Assembly (NCBI GenBank): GCA_921293015.1
Contig: OV121096.1
Span: forward strand, 9,489,000 to 9,552,999
Reading direction: 5' to 3'
Length of the DNA: 64,000 nucleotides
From: Phorcus lineatus
Lineage: Eukaryota; Mollusca; Gastropoda; Trochida; Trochidae
Shown here: piece after piece, positions 35,237 to 47,600 of the stretch
Position numbering within the stretch: the stretch's first letter is position 1
How the letters are laid out: every line of letters starts with the position of its first letter
The notes under the pieces: generated by a model
Told to the model about the DNA's origin: nothing
Seen by the model: only the letters and a program-made list of their open reading frames with translations
The model's database searches: none
Position numbers and translations under genes: made by a program

Positions 35237-35721
35237 TTTTTATGAACCGTTTTCAAATTAATAATATTTCTCTTGTATTTCACACATGGAACAAGGCTCC
35301 GAACAGCTTTCAGCACACTGTGTATGAGTTTGACAGAGAAGGTCAAGGTAAAATCTTTGCCAATTTCGCTTACTCTATTCTGTTCACTATTGTCAACAAC
35401 TAGTCGAATTGCCTGATACCTCGACCTAAATTTACTGAAATCAAATCATTTGCTCGGACTTTATTTTCACTATATCATAGATTCCCTGGTAACACATTAC
35501 TTATCGTTAGTAATTTTAGGTTCACAATACAATAGTGATAAACCGACAAAAACAAAATTGCTGCGCATATACGACAATTAATAAACTGTAAACCATCGTT
35601 ACACTGCCGAATTTGGCTTAAACCGGTCGTTTGTCAGCGATACGCAGTAGCAACTTCCGGTAATAGTGACTTGCGATTTCAAGCGTTGCATGGTTATTTG
35701 TTGAAAACTGAAGCAATGAGG
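35237..35721. promoter_or_regulatory. Shared upstream region of APIP and PSMD1
   Basis: Only 485 bp separate the two start codons, which point away from each other, so a bidirectional promoter is likely. An ETS-type site ACTTCCGG is at 35653-35660, about 60 bp before the PSMD1 ATG. No TATA box was evident at a convincing position. The small plus-strand frame at 35194-35403 overlaps the APIP first exon and is not a gene. Confidence 0.55.
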
Positions 35722-38700
35722 ATGAATATAACATCAGCAGGTGGGGTGTTATCCTTACTAGATGAACCTGAACCACAATTGAAGGTATTTGCTTTGGAAA
35801 AACTGAACAAAATTGTCGATGTCTTCTGGGCTGAAATATCTGAATCGATTGACAAAATTGAAGTTTTGTATGAAGATGCCGGTTTTAAGAACAAGGAAAT
35901 GGCAGCTCTCGTCGCATCAAAGGTTTACTACCATCTGGGAGCGTTTGAAGAGTCTCTTACCTATGCCCTTGGAGCTGGGGATCTGTTTAATGTTAATGAA
36001 ACATCTGAGTTTGTTGAAACAACTATTGCCAAGTGTATTGACCACTACACCCGCCAGTGTGTAGAAAATGCTGATTGTACAGAGGAAGAAAAGAAGCCAA
36101 TTGACAAAAGACTGGAAGCAGTTGTCAACAGAATGTTCCAGAGATGTTTTGATGACAAACAGTTTAAACAGGCTCTGGGAATTTCACTTGAAACTAGGAG
36201 AATTGACATTTTTGAAGCTTCAATTTTGAAATCTGATGACATCCCAGCAATGCTGTCGTATGCATTCAAAGTGTGCATGGCACTAATCCAAAACAGGCAG
36301 TTCCGGAACACGATCCTCAAAGTCCTTACCAAACTGTACATGAACTTGGAGAGACCTGATTACATCAATGTCTGTCAGTGCTACATCTTCTTGGATGATC
36401 CCCAGTCAGTTGCCGATATTCTGGAAAAACTCATCAAAGGAGAAGAAGACAGTGTTTTGATGTCCTACCAGATTGCATTTGACCTGTATGAGAGCGCTAC
36501 CCAGCAGTTTCTACAACAGATTCAGGCAGCACTTAGAGCTGCTTCCCCATCTGCTATAGTCACTCCTCAAGCCAAAAAACCTGAAGAGGCAGCCAAAGAG
36601 ACTAAGGAAGAGGCCAAGGAAGGAGAGACTATGGAAACTGATGATGCCAAGGCTACACCACCTGTTCCTGATACAAGCAATCTGAGTGAGAGTGACAAGC
36701 AGTTGGTTGAACGACTGACACGGATACACACCATCCTGGGAGGGGAGACAACCATCTATCTACATCTACAGTTCCTCATCAAGAACAACAAGGCAGATCT
36801 CCTTATCCTCAAAAATACCAAGGATGCCGTAAGGAACTCGGTATGTCACTCTGCGACAGTCATAGCTAACTCCTACATGCACTGCGGAACAACCTCAGAC
36901 CAGTTTCTAAGAGATAACCTCGACTGGCTTTCTCGAGCAACCAACTGGGCAAAGTTTACAGCAACAGCAAGTTTAGGTACCATTCATAAAGGGCATGAAA
37001 AAGAAGCTTTGCAACTGATGTCCTCATACCTACCAAAAGACACAAGTCCAGGATCTTCATACTCAGAAGGTGGGGGCCTCTTTGCTTTGGGGCTCATACA
37101 TGCAAATCATGGTGGAGAAATAACAGATTATCTTCTCAACCAGCTAAAAGAAGCATCTACTGATATGGTTCGTCATGGAGGTTGTCTGGGTGTGGGACTA
37201 GCTGCCATGGGAACTGCCAGACAGGATATCTATGAGCAGCTCAAGTTCAACTTGTATCAAGATGATGCCATCACAGGAGAAGCAGCAGGTTTGGCTATGG
37301 GCCTTGTCATGCTGGGAACAAACTCTGCAACAGCCATAGACGACATGGTCAATTATGCTCAAGAAACTCAGCATGAAAAAATCCTACGTGGTCTAGCTTT
37401 GGGAATTTCATTGACAATGTATGGCAGACTGGAGGAAGCTGACGCCCTCATAGACATTTTGATGCGAGACAAAGACCCAATTCTACGCTGGTCTGGCATG
37501 TACACACTAGCCATGGCTTACTGTGGATCTGGAAACAACCAAGCCATAAGAAGACTGCTTCATGTTGCTGTCAGTGATGTTAATGACGACGTCAGAAGAG
37601 TTGCTGTCACATCCCTGGGATTCCTGCTCTTCAGAACACCAGAACAATGTCCAAGTGTCGTCTCACTGTTGTCCGAGAGTTATAACCCTCATGTCCGCTT
37701 TGGAGCTGCCATGGCGCTTGGAATTGCTTGTGCTGGAACTGGCCTCAAAGATGCGATCACTCTGCTGGAACCCATGGTACAGGACCCAGTCAACTATGTC
37801 CGTCAGGGGGCACTCATAGCTTCTGCACTCATCCTCGTACAGCAGAATGAGGTCACCTGTCCAAAGATGACGCATTTCCGACAGCTGTATGCGAAGGTGA
37901 TCAGTGACAAGCATGAGGATGTCATGGCCAAATTCGGATCCATCCTAGCACAGGGCATTATTGATGCAGGCGGCCGTAATGCAACAATCTCACTGCAGTC
38001 TCGTACAGGACACACCAACATGGAGGCGGTGGTTGGGCTCTTGGTATTCTGTCAGTACTGGTTCTGGTACCCCCTCACTCACTTCCTGTCTCTCTCCTTC
38101 ACCCCCAACTGTGTTGTTGGCCTCAACTCTGATCTCAAGATGCCGAAAATTGAGTTCAAGTCGAACTCTAAGCCATCTACATTTGCCTACCCACCGCCAC
38201 TGGAAGAGAAAAGCACAAAGACAAAGGAGAAGGTGGAGACTGCAGTGCTCAGCATCACCGCTAAACAGAAGAAGAAAGATGCTGAGAAGAACAAGGAGGA
38301 GAAGATGGATGTGGATGAAGAAAAGAAGGATGAAGGAAAGGAGAAAGATGTGGAGATGAAGGAGGAGAAACCAGATGCTAAGAAAAAGGAAGAGAAGAAG
38401 AAGGAAATCAGCCTGAAAGATGAAGCTGAAAAGAAAGAAATCAGTCTGAAAGAGGAAGACAAGAAAGAAGAAAAGAAAGAACCTGAACCTAACTTCGAAA
38501 TGATGGCCAACCCTGCCCGGGTTATGAAAGCACAACTGAAGGTTCTGTCTATGGGTGAAGAAACACGTTACTCTCCGGTTAAAGATCTGACGATCGGAGG
38601 AATCATCATGATGAAGAATAGCAAACCCGGTGAAGAAGAAGACATCGTGGAAACTGTGTCTGCTGGTGGTCCAAAGTTGGAGGAGGAGGAAGAACCGGAA

Positions 38701-38736
38701 CCGCCAGAACCCTTCGAGTGGACCGACGACTGCTAG
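35722..38736 (+). CDS. PSMD1: 26S proteasome non-ATPase regulatory subunit 1 (Rpn2)
   Basis: One uninterrupted frame of 1004 codons from ATG at 35722 ([15 protein letters not shown], the family start; another in-frame ATG lies two codons earlier at 35716; upstream codons lack a Met). PSMD1/Rpn2 is a large scaffold of the 19S base that binds the ubiquitin receptor Rpn13 and contacts the ATPase ring. Homology runs end to end: [20 protein letters not shown], the inserted acidic linker near 285-330, [20 protein letters not shown], then the toroid of PC repeats ([10 protein letters not shown]-, [10 protein letters not shown]-, [12 protein letters not shown]-, [14 protein letters not shown]-, [10 protein letters not shown]-type), [16 protein letters not shown] and [15 protein letters not shown]/acidic segment (about 835-930) and the PEPPEPF tail, which in other species binds Rpn13, close the protein. 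It is slightly longer than human (953 aa), mostly from the KEKE region. The absence of any intron is odd beside multi-exon neighbours. Poly(A) signal AATAAA at 39228-39233. Confidence 0.98.
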   Translation: MNITSAGGVLSLLDEPEPQLKVFALEKLNKIVDVFWAEISESIDKIEVLYEDAGFKNKEMAALVASKVYYHLGAFEESLTYALGAGDLFNVNETSEFVETTIAKCIDHYTRQCVENADCTEEEKKPIDKRLEAVVNRMFQRCFDDKQFKQALGISLETRRIDIFEASILKSDDIPAMLSYAFKVCMALIQNRQFRNTILKVLTKLYMNLERPDYINVCQCYIFLDDPQSVADILEKLIKGEEDSVLMSYQIAFDLYESATQQFLQQIQAALRAASPSAIVTPQAKKPEEAAKETKEEAKEGETMETDDAKATPPVPDTSNLSESDKQLVERLTRIHTILGGETTIYLHLQFLIKNNKADLLILKNTKDAVRNSVCHSATVIANSYMHCGTTSDQFLRDNLDWLSRATNWAKFTATASLGTIHKGHEKEALQLMSSYLPKDTSPGSSYSEGGGLFALGLIHANHGGEITDYLLNQLKEASTDMVRHGGCLGVGLAAMGTARQDIYEQLKFNLYQDDAITGEAAGLAMGLVMLGTNSATAIDDMVNYAQETQHEKILRGLALGISLTMYGRLEEADALIDILMRDKDPILRWSGMYTLAMAYCGSGNNQAIRRLLHVAVSDVNDDVRRVAVTSLGFLLFRTPEQCPSVVSLLSESYNPHVRFGAAMALGIACAGTGLKDAITLLEPMVQDPVNYVRQGALIASALILVQQNEVTCPKMTHFRQLYAKVISDKHEDVMAKFGSILAQGIIDAGGRNATISLQSRTGHTNMEAVVGLLVFCQYWFWYPLTHFLSLSFTPNCVVGLNSDLKMPKIEFKSNSKPSTFAYPPPLEEKSTKTKEKVETAVLSITAKQKKKDAEKNKEEKMDVDEEKKDEGKEKDVEMKEEKPDAKKKEEKKKEISLKDEAEKKEISLKEEDKKEEKKEPEPNFEMMANPARVMKAQLKVLSMGEETRYSPVKDLTIGGIIMMKNSKPGEEEDIVETVSAGGPKLEEEEEPEPPEPFEWTDDC

Positions 38737-39227
38737 ACCTGCTCTGCTTAGAACTGTTACTACTTGATCTATTTGTTCAGCGAGTTAGGGGTTAATCATA
38801 GACCCTTTCAGCGTTTGTCAAACTTAAGAACATTTTCATCATCATTGTTGCTCTCAATGTTGTTGCCAATTGATTCAAAACAACTATAACATGACAATAT
38901 TTAAGATTTGAGTAAGTTTCTTACTTTTATTTCTTTCATAACATTTCCACCAAAAAGTTACTTTTTTGTATTGAAAATGTATGTCCAGACACATGTATTT
39001 ATAAGAAATGGAGATATTTGATTTTCATGATGTGAACTTACTTCAGTATTTGCATTGTAATTTTTGAAGTTAGTGAGTTGTAAACAAAGTGCTTACCTGT
39101 TGCAGCTGGAATTAACATTGTAACATCAAAACAACAAAAACATGAATTAAACTACTTGTCAAAGTGTTTATTTTGTATTTCTTTGACAAACATACAAGTG
39201 TGCTAGAACAGGCTTTTGTGTTGTAAG

Positions 39228-39233
39228 AATAAA
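39228..39233 (+). terminator. Candidate PSMD1 poly(A) signal
   Basis: AATAAATAAAG, giving two overlapping AATAAA hexamers, about 0.5 kb past the PSMD1 stop. No poly(A) tract follows, which argues against a very recent processed copy. Confidence 0.5.
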
Positions 39234-39919
39234 TAAAGCAGGGAAAATTTCCAAGCCCCTAGAAATTTTTACTATTATGCTGTCTAGCATTTAGAATTTG
39301 CAATTATCAAAAAATTTCTTTCAACTTTCCGCATGAAAGTCTGTGCACTGAAGACATACCAGAACTGGACAATATACAAGGCAATAGTTGTACCATATGC
39401 TTTTTAAATTGCTTGACATATATATGGCTCAATCAATAATGATTTCAAAAGATGTTGCATGCCCAAGAAAATGTAAATTTTGTTTATATGTATGTACTAG
39501 ATAAATATTCAAATTTAGTATCTTTTGAACCAACTTATGAGAGGCTGCCTAAGACATGGTAAATATGTTAAGATAAATGTCACGGCTTCTTAATTGAACA
39601 AATATGATGCAACAATTGCCTTGTTTACATCCAACAAAGGGTCAGGATTGTGCAGTGGTTACATGAGGTGTAGCTCTATATATAAAGGTGGCAATGCAAT
39701 TATGAACTTGAAGGAGCTTTTCACATATTTTTTACTTAGCAGGCGATTAACTAGGTAACAATGAAGCTAAGAATACAGCCAAATGATGTTGTGAATCACT
39801 TTGTCTTGTTACGAAATTCCCATTTCAGTCCAATTATTATGTGACGTAGTGTGCTATTTAAAGATCAGGAAACCAAACTTCTAGTTTCAGGAGAGCTTTT
39901 TGTTAACTTTGATTACTAT

Positions 39920-40005
39920 TTTGCTGGGCCCCTGGCTGGATTCAAACCCTGACCTCTGTATCCGAAGCTGAACGCGCTAACCACTGCGCTATCCCGCAGG
40001 GCTTG
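39920..40005 (-). repeat. SINE head fragment
   Basis: Holds only the tRNA-like head on the minus strand: A box as GATAGCGCAGTGGTTAGCGCG and B-box remnant GTTTGAATCC, with the lead into GGGGCCCAGCA. Most of the body and the tail are absent. Confidence 0.8.
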
Positions 40006-40568
40006 CCTACTTGTACTCTTTTGGAGTATTTTGTACACTTGATAGTCTTAAGATATATGATTGTACACCAATGTTGCAAATTGTACACCTATTCTAGAAA
40101 AAAACAGGTCTTGATTTCATAGAAATATTTTTGGAGTAATAGAGTGCTATGTGTTTCAAAATCAATTTGAACTGTATATTCTTAATCAACTAAGTGTGAA
40201 AAGGTTTTTAAATATCAAACCAGATCATGATACGTTGGAACTTACAGTAAAAGAAGTAGCTTCATTGTTTTTGTACACATGAAAATTACTAAATACACCT
40301 AAGATACAATATGTCTACACGTTCATCAAACAGAAGGTAGGCAGGGCTGAATTATAATAAATAATAATCCCGCCCCAGGTTGCCACAGAGAACTGTTGAA
40401 ACCACATGAACTCTATATTTCAACTAAAATTTAGAAAAAACATAGATTAGTTTAATCTCATTTTACCTATATATATCAATTTCTTGGGGATGAAATGTTA
40501 CACCGATGCTTCGTTTTGGTACTTATCAGTACTGAATCCTCCATTTAAGGGTTGGTATACAACAAAGA

Positions 40569-40743
40569 TGTTTCAAATCCTGCCAGGAGCTCGGCAACTT
40601 TGTCTGCGGTAGGTTTGGTTTGGGTGCAATGCTACACTGAATATCAGCGCAGTACCACCCATGGTTCGCTAGTTCCAGCCTATGCTTGCAGGTTTCACCA
40701 CAATACATAGCCACAATTGTATTGAATCACCTCCTCCCACCTC
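40569..40743 (+). repeat. 5'-truncated tRNA-derived SINE with TSDs
   Basis: 175 bp that starts within the B-box area (TTCAAATCCTGCCAG) and follows the SINE body (GGCAACTTTGTCTGCGGTAG, ATGCTACACTGAATATCAGC, CCATGGTTCGCTAGTTCCAG), ending in a CACCTCC-CACCTC tail. Perfect 10-bp duplications ACAACAAAGA flank it (40559-40568 and 40744-40753), showing LINE-assisted insertion with 5' truncation. Confidence 0.85.
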
Positions 40744-41777
40744 ACAACAAAGAATGAAAACAAAAATTGTAACAAAACGTATTTGAACATAAAACAGAAA
40801 ATAGTTAAAGAATGTAAACGCTACTCAACTAAGAACAAGGATCCCTTTACAATATTAGGATGAAAGTTACACAAGTACGATGAACCCCTAACAATTTCAG
40901 GCACAAATAACAGCAAAAATTCCCTACACCATTTGCCAATATTTTACTCAACCATATTTATTGGAAGTGGATGAAAATATTTTAAATGAACAAACAAAGC
41001 AACTTTTATAGGAAATAAATACCATTTTTGACCCCAAAGGTGAGTCTTGCATAGCTCACATGGTGGAGAAGAGGTTTTAGTTTAAAATTGTGTACATTAG
41101 TTAGGTAATTGAAAAGGTTTGGTGCTATGAGGCTCTTATTTGGTATATATCATCTATGGGGGGCACCAAACTTTCAAAAAGGTTTTCACTACAAATGGTC
41201 AAAGGTCAAGGTCACAGCAAGGTCAAGATTTATGCATGGTTTTGTAAAAATGCTTGATTCTAATTAACACTTTTAATCATTACATGATTGTTTTAGTCTA
41301 TGAAAAGTGTTATATTATGTGACCTTGAATGTTAAAAACCCTTAAATCAAATTTTGTCACAAAAACTGGTATTTAGAACTCATATTAACCAGGTATTGAT
41401 TATACCCCATGGAAATTATTTTGACTTGTTCCTGTCAAAGGTCAAGGGTGTCAGAAAATCTGAAGTCACTAAAAGAAATTTCAAAATTGTTTGAAATCGC
41501 CCCAGTGTAGTCTTGACATCCAAATGCTACTAGGTGTAATCGCAATTTCTTGACTCTAATGCACATTATCATTTGTGGTAAATTCAGAAAAATGCCCAGA
41601 TCATTAAGTCTGTGAAGAAGGCTGAACAGAAGACGGAAACCTCAGTTTCAGGGCTGCTCTGCTTTGAAGTGTTTCCAACTAACACTCAAATATTTGTTTG
41701 TAAAGAATCTGTCTTACGAATTAGGTCTTTAACATCAAAAACACCTAGGCTGATGAGCTACAGCACCCATAGCTCTA

Positions 41778-41833
41778 GTGAGTTATTGTTTAACGCGCGC
41801 CGCTTGGGCAATATTTCAGCCATTCGCGGCGAT
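41778..41833 (-). mobile_element. Hairpin mini-retroposon, copy 1 (56 bp)
   Basis: The complete insert reads on minus ATCGCCGCGAATGGCTG, AAATATTGCCCAAGCGGCG, CGCGTTAAACAATAACTCAC. CGCCGC pairs with GCGGCG, and an inner GGC-GCC stem sits within the loop. Perfect 12-bp duplications CCCATAGCTCTA flank it at 41766-41777 and 41834-41845. Confidence 0.9.
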
Positions 41834-44086
41834 CCCATAGCTCTATTTATTGCTAAGTCTGAGCCATGAATAATGATGAGCATTGCTGTGAAGCCATATA
41901 AGTTCTACCAACAAGTAAGTGTTTGCTAAATGTTAGTATCATACAAAATTCAAACCAGAACAAACTGATTTAAAGCAAACAACTACCGCTGACATCAGGC
42001 GGAACTTATTTCAAAAGAAAAACAAAATCAGTAGTTACAATGATAAAATTTATTTGTCATTTAGAATTTGTATTGACCAAAAAACACACTAACAAAGATA
42101 AAATTTTGGTATCATAAATCTCTCTTATGTTTAAAATCGTGTTTCTTTGGTCAAACAAAAGAGATCACATAGACAATAAAACAAATCTCATTCATGATAC
42201 CACATACACTGAAAATACAAATATCACTCATACACAGTTAAACCTTTCATTCAATATGCCAATATAGAAAAGTTCCGTTAGCATTTTGGCACCTGCTACT
42301 ATTTTTATAAAAGTATTCAATGTGTAATACTAAACCCCCACCCCATCCCCAAGATAAGAAACAAATTTCTGATAATCTAAATAGCTTTTTCATATTTTCA
42401 ACCCAATTACACTCATACCATGAATAAATATACATGAACTATTTCATTTGAGATTCAACTTAAATTCAAACTGAAAACTAAAGTACAAATACTGACATTA
42501 TATAAATACTGTTCCCTTAGCTTGAATGGAATTCAGACAAATATTGCACACAAATATTTTTTTTCTACGATTTTTCAAGTCACAGAAGATATGCTGGGCC
42601 CAGATCGTCTAAGCTCTCTTAGCTCTAATCCACCTGTGAGGTAAGCTAGCCTTAGGGGGACTTAAGACAATTGGGAACCACATTTTCACTGAAAAACTTC
42701 CAGTAAAACATATTTCTGTTGTCTATAATTTCATTAACAAGTAGATATTTAAAATATAGTCTTTAAGATATTTACAAATTCAACATAAAATAGATTCACA
42801 TCAAATGTCCAATTTACATTATTTTATGGCCATATTATCAGAAAGAATTTTTTTGATAATTGACTTTTATCCCATTTATTACTTTTTTTCGCATATGACA
42901 TATGTAAAACTAAAAATATCTAAATGAAATACTTGCCTAAGTTAATAAATCTTGTGCTCCATAAAATTAAGGTGCTAAAATCCAACATAAAACATAAAAT
43001 TTACACAGCTGACTATTCTATAGAATGTTATTTAAAACCCTATTAGAAAGACAGATCTTGAAATACTTTATATGCAATTTGTTACTAAAATGATTAAATA
43101 TTTTGTCACTAAAATATAGCTTATGTTATCACACAATTGTCAAATAAATGCGCTCACAAACTGTCATGTTCATTCAAACCAGCCTAAACATACACAGACA
43201 TTCATTTGGCTTTTTAAAAGACGAGCACGGATATGTTGATATTTGAGCTTTAATTAATCACAGGACAGACCTCTTACAAACTTGAAATTTACATAGACTT
43301 GCATGTGAGTTTATTGAATTATAAATTAACAATATTTAAATAATTTTCATGAAATTAATTGTTTCAATCATAGCTAAACTGTGGAGATAGATTAAACATT
43401 GTCTCAGCTAGAAAATTAAAAACTCCTATTCATTTTTCTCATGACTTACTAATGAAATTATATAATGAAATCATTTTCAAAGCGATTTGCCATTCGCTAT
43501 CATTTTAATTGAGTTCACATTAGTGAATATATGTATTGAATTATATCTTTGTCTTTTCAGTGATTAACACTGGAATTATAACAGTTTGGGGTTGTAGCTC
43601 AGATGATTTTTTTAAACTGGAACTTATGTCCTACTCAGAAAATAAAGTTTTCTTGAAGTATTTATACTATGCAAAATAAACATGCAAATCTATGTGAATA
43701 ATGTCGCGCAGAAAAAAAATAACAATAATTTTGTTGAGGGTCTGTTTATACTCTTGAGGTCACATGAGGCACAAAATTGCATTGATATGCATATTTTTTT
43801 CCACACAAAGTTATAGAGGCAGGCAGACATTTTTAGAACTAATTCAGGGCCCATAATACAAACAATTTCTAATCATGTAACTATATCTCTGTGTCTGCAT
43901 ATTTAATCTTAGTGTAAGCATATAGATGAACCAGAAACAATGTTTACAACTTAAGACTTATTTTAAATTAAAATAAGTTTAAATATGAAAAACTTTTTAC
44001 TCTGAATATTTGACTTTGTTGGCAACTATGAAACCATGTATGAGAGACTTGATAATGTTTTAACAATTCTTAGACATATTAAATAT

Positions 44087-44150
44087 GGTGATTGAGTGAG
44101 TGAGTTGTTGTTTAACGCCGCTTGGGAAATATTACAGCCATTGGCGGCGT
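44087..44150 (-). mobile_element. Hairpin mini-retroposon, copy 2 (64 bp)
   Basis: On minus it starts ACGCCGCCAATGGCTGTAAT, continues ATTTCCCAAGCGGCG and ends TTAAACAACAACTCACTCAC with an ACTC-type tail. Perfect 12-bp duplications CATATTAAATAT flank it at 44075-44086 and 44151-44162. It has the same 5' start as copies 1 and 4. Confidence 0.92.
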
Positions 44151-44654
44151 CATATTAAATATACAAAATTCTTTTAAACTAATAACAAAATGATATATCC
44201 AAAAATTTCTTAATTGTCCCTACATCCTTCTGTCTGATCTTTTATAAGTAGTCATAAGACATTCGAACTTGCGAGTGAAGGGTTCGCTGACATGACATTC
44301 AATTCAAACTCTGCCCTTGCTCAATAAATCAAGCCTTGTAAAATATGTAGATTGATCGCAGTTGAATACTTTTCGGCACATCAGTGAATCCAAGATGGCG
44401 GATGAGTCTTCCATTGATAATATCTTGTCTATCAAATCTTTTATAATCGACCAATAAAATTGAGGTATACTCTGCACAATTTAAAATACAACCATTCACG
44501 CTGCCAAAATTGAGAGAAATAAATTAATTGCCATTAAAACACAGCATTTCAAAAGAATATATACCCTGAAACAAAATAGATAAGTCCATTTCAGTCATAT
44601 TCTCCCCACAATGGTTGAGTCTAAAATTAGGAGAAGGGGTGTCAGTCAGGTGTG

Positions 44655-47600
44655 TCATAATGTCGATACTGTTGATTCCGTTGAGCAAAGTTTAGCGAGG
44701 TCGGCTCCAGCCCTCTGCAGAAGCTCCTTGGCTTTCTCACCTGAAATTGAACAAATTGCATCATGAGTTTCTCCTTGCATGGTCATTTAATCAACGTCAT
44801 GACAACTGTACTTAAACTTTATTATTAAAGGGTTGAAATAACCCTTGTCAAAGCCATTTAGATCATAAGCTCGGTCATCACAATACTCTACACTAAATCA
44901 CCCCCTGGGACTTTTCTTTGGAAAATCTCTGCTGAAATAATCCATCCTTGATTTGCACATGCTCATCAATTTGATCATCGATGAACATGAGAGCATCTCG
45001 ATATTCTCTATTTTGGTGTTTTGTGATCGTAGCGATTCAGGTTTTTCAAATTCGAGTCTCTGTGCTTATGCTGAATCATAAGTTTCAAACATCGAAGAAT
45101 ATGACCACTACTCCCCTGTCATATGTCTTCATTGGGTTTTTTTCTGTGATATTTGTACTTTATATACATACACAAATTTGGATCAATCAACTAATAAGAT
45201 ACTTTTGAGCAAAATAACCTCTATGTTGCTTTTTTTTTTATTCATAATGTTTTACAGTAAGACAAGTGTCATAGTCCTCTTCAACTGTTCTATGACACCA
45301 CAGAGGAAACAGTCAGAAAAAATGGTTGCTAGGAATAGGGAAAATGTAATTGCACATGATATATGAAACCACTTATGTTGCTAATAGACATGACTACTCA
45401 CTTGCAAGTTGCAGATCTTCTGAGGGTTTCTTGATGACTGCTATTTTGCGCTCTATTCTCCTCACCGACCTCTTGGTAGGCGTGGATGAGCTGATAGGTT
45501 CTATCGGCAGATCTGATTGGCTGTTCTCAAGGTCACATGTCTGGGGTGGACACCGGTTATTGGCGAGGGCCAGGGCATGTCGAGCTCGTTCCAAGATGTC
45601 CTCCTCAGCCATTCCTGAATCTCCCTGACCACAGTCCATTTCCCGCCCCCCGCCCTCACTGTCAAAGTGTAAACATGCCTTGACCACAGCTTTCGAAGTG
45701 GCCAGGCTTTCCTCCAAGTCATTCTTATCAATACTGTTCTCAGTCTTGAAGGGGAGCGAGTTGAAGTGGCTGGTCAGGTTGGTGTGTAAACCTGTGTCGT
45801 GATTGGTCAACTGGAGACTTCCTGTTTGATACCCCGTGTCCTGGTTGCTGGAACTTGGCTGATGGTTGAAGTCACTCGTGGTGTCCATGTCGTCAACTGA
45901 CAAGTCTCTGTCTGCACTGAATGTGTACGTTCTGTTGTCGGGTTTGAACTGGAAGCAGTCTAGGCTGGATGTTTCAATCTCCATTGCGTTGGATTCCCTG
46001 AAAGCCATGACAGGAACAGGAGCAGCCGGCGCAACACCCCCAGGGGAGACAATTCTGTCTTTGATGTCTTCCGCTTGTGGAGTGGATGAATCATTTGACT
46101 GATGTTCTGAGCTTTCTTCTGAAAAAAAGAAAAATTTTTATTGAAAAGTTACTTATTGATGATTGTCGGATATTGAAAATTTGCAATCGAGGACGATCTC
46201 CTCGGTCAATATTGTTTTCCACAAGTCTATGAAGAGGTAGTGACCTAATTCACCAGTCCACAATTGTTTTTTTACATGTTTGAATAATCACAAAATGAAA
46301 AAAAAAACTACAGCCATAAACAAGAATTTTGATTGCTTATCCAACACATTGAGTGATTGACATCACAAAAACAATAGCATGACGTCATGTTACAACAGTT
46401 TGACAACAACATGTCTATTTTTAGTACCTCAAGTGAATATCACTTTTGGTCAGGCTAGGAGTGAAGTCAATATGCTTTCCTCCAACAATCAGACGGCCAG
46501 AAAAAATTAACTCACATATTAACACACTTTGTAGACACTAAAGATGCTTACTAAACCTGAAATTCTAAGAAGTATTGTGAGAATACCATATGCTTTTAAG
46601 ACCTGATGCTTAAGGACAATATGACCTTTATAAGCAAACAACTTTGATATTTTGTGTCTCGTAAATTGATAATTTTAAAGAGAATGACCACTCAAACTTA
46701 AGGATAATTCCTCCCAATTCCTACCTTGAAGATAGGAGGCCCCCATGTCTGGATGTTCAACTGGAGGTTCACACTGAGGTATTGGCGACATGTCCGGCAT
46801 GGGCAGGGGAGATAACTTGTGATGAGCATCGCTGCTTCTGCTGATGTGTTCACAGCTGATAGGCGACATGTCGGGCATGGGAAGGGGAGACAAGCGCTGT
46901 TTGATGCTGTCAGTGTTGAAGGTGAAGCTCTCGTCACCGCCAGGAATACCACAGCCAGAGGAGCGGTAAACAGCTGCAGCTGGGGATGTAATAATATTTA
47001 TTACCTATGAGAGCAGTTATTTTGGACTTTATATTTTTCCTTTTTCAGTTTTTCATTGGGACAACATATGATAGACTATGCATTCCAAACAAGCCAATGA
47101 AAGGTTATCCACCTTTGCTTGGATGCAGATTTTGATTATTCTCTTTGATTTCACAACATGGGGTTTGAACTAGTATTACTTCAGTGCACATGACATAGTT
47201 TACTGTCAAATTTCCAGGGGGTTTTTTTCACTCTGAAAAAGAGACAAAGTATACTCTTACCACTGCTAATTAAGTTTGTTGTGAAATTTTGAAGGATAAA
47301 AATTCCAATCATTAGGGAGACTTAAAGTGTAATCAGTTATTGCTTAATTACCTCTATTGGTTCTCTTCTTGTTTATGGGCGAGAGTTCTGGTGAAGCAAG
47401 GTACTCAGACTCTGACGTTCGCCTAAAGAACGGAACACTGTCCGACGGGCCTTTTATGGGGCTTGAGGAAAAATGACCCTGAAATAAAATGTCATGACCT
47501 TCTGATTATTTCGTTTCTAAAATTAAAGAGCACTTTCAGATGATTTAATAGCACTTGGTGGTATTTTCATTTTCTCTCTAATAGTATTTTCTCTCTAATA

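Larger units (their letters stand above)
38740..44654. other. Convergent spacer between PSMD1 and BORA
   Basis: No supported coding exon. It begins with the PSMD1 3' UTR and ends with the BORA 3' UTR, whose poly(A) signal I could not place. Embedded repeats: a SINE fragment (39920-40005), a truncated SINE with duplications (40569-40743) and two hairpin mini-repeats (41778-41833 and 44087-44150). The stretch 41030-41600 has repeated GGTCAAGG-type blocks and may be an unrecognised repeat. The rest is plain AT-rich DNA. Confidence 0.6.

Noticed and set aside
37990-38535. 181-codon frame antisense to PSMD1.
   Set aside because: Its Leu/Phe/Ser-rich composition is the mirror of the Lys/Glu-rich KEKE tract on the coding strand; a shadow frame.
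41030-41600. Possible repeat or regulatory block with GGTCAAAGGTCAAGGTCA, resembling nuclear-receptor half sites.
   Set aside because: AGGTCA-like repeats occur here without any gene start nearby; more likely part of an unrecognised repeat, and not strong enough to call.
42590-42625. CTAAGCTCTCTTAGCTCTAA, similar to one arm of the inverted-repeat MITE at 50877.
   Set aside because: Only one short arm matches and no opposite arm was found nearby.
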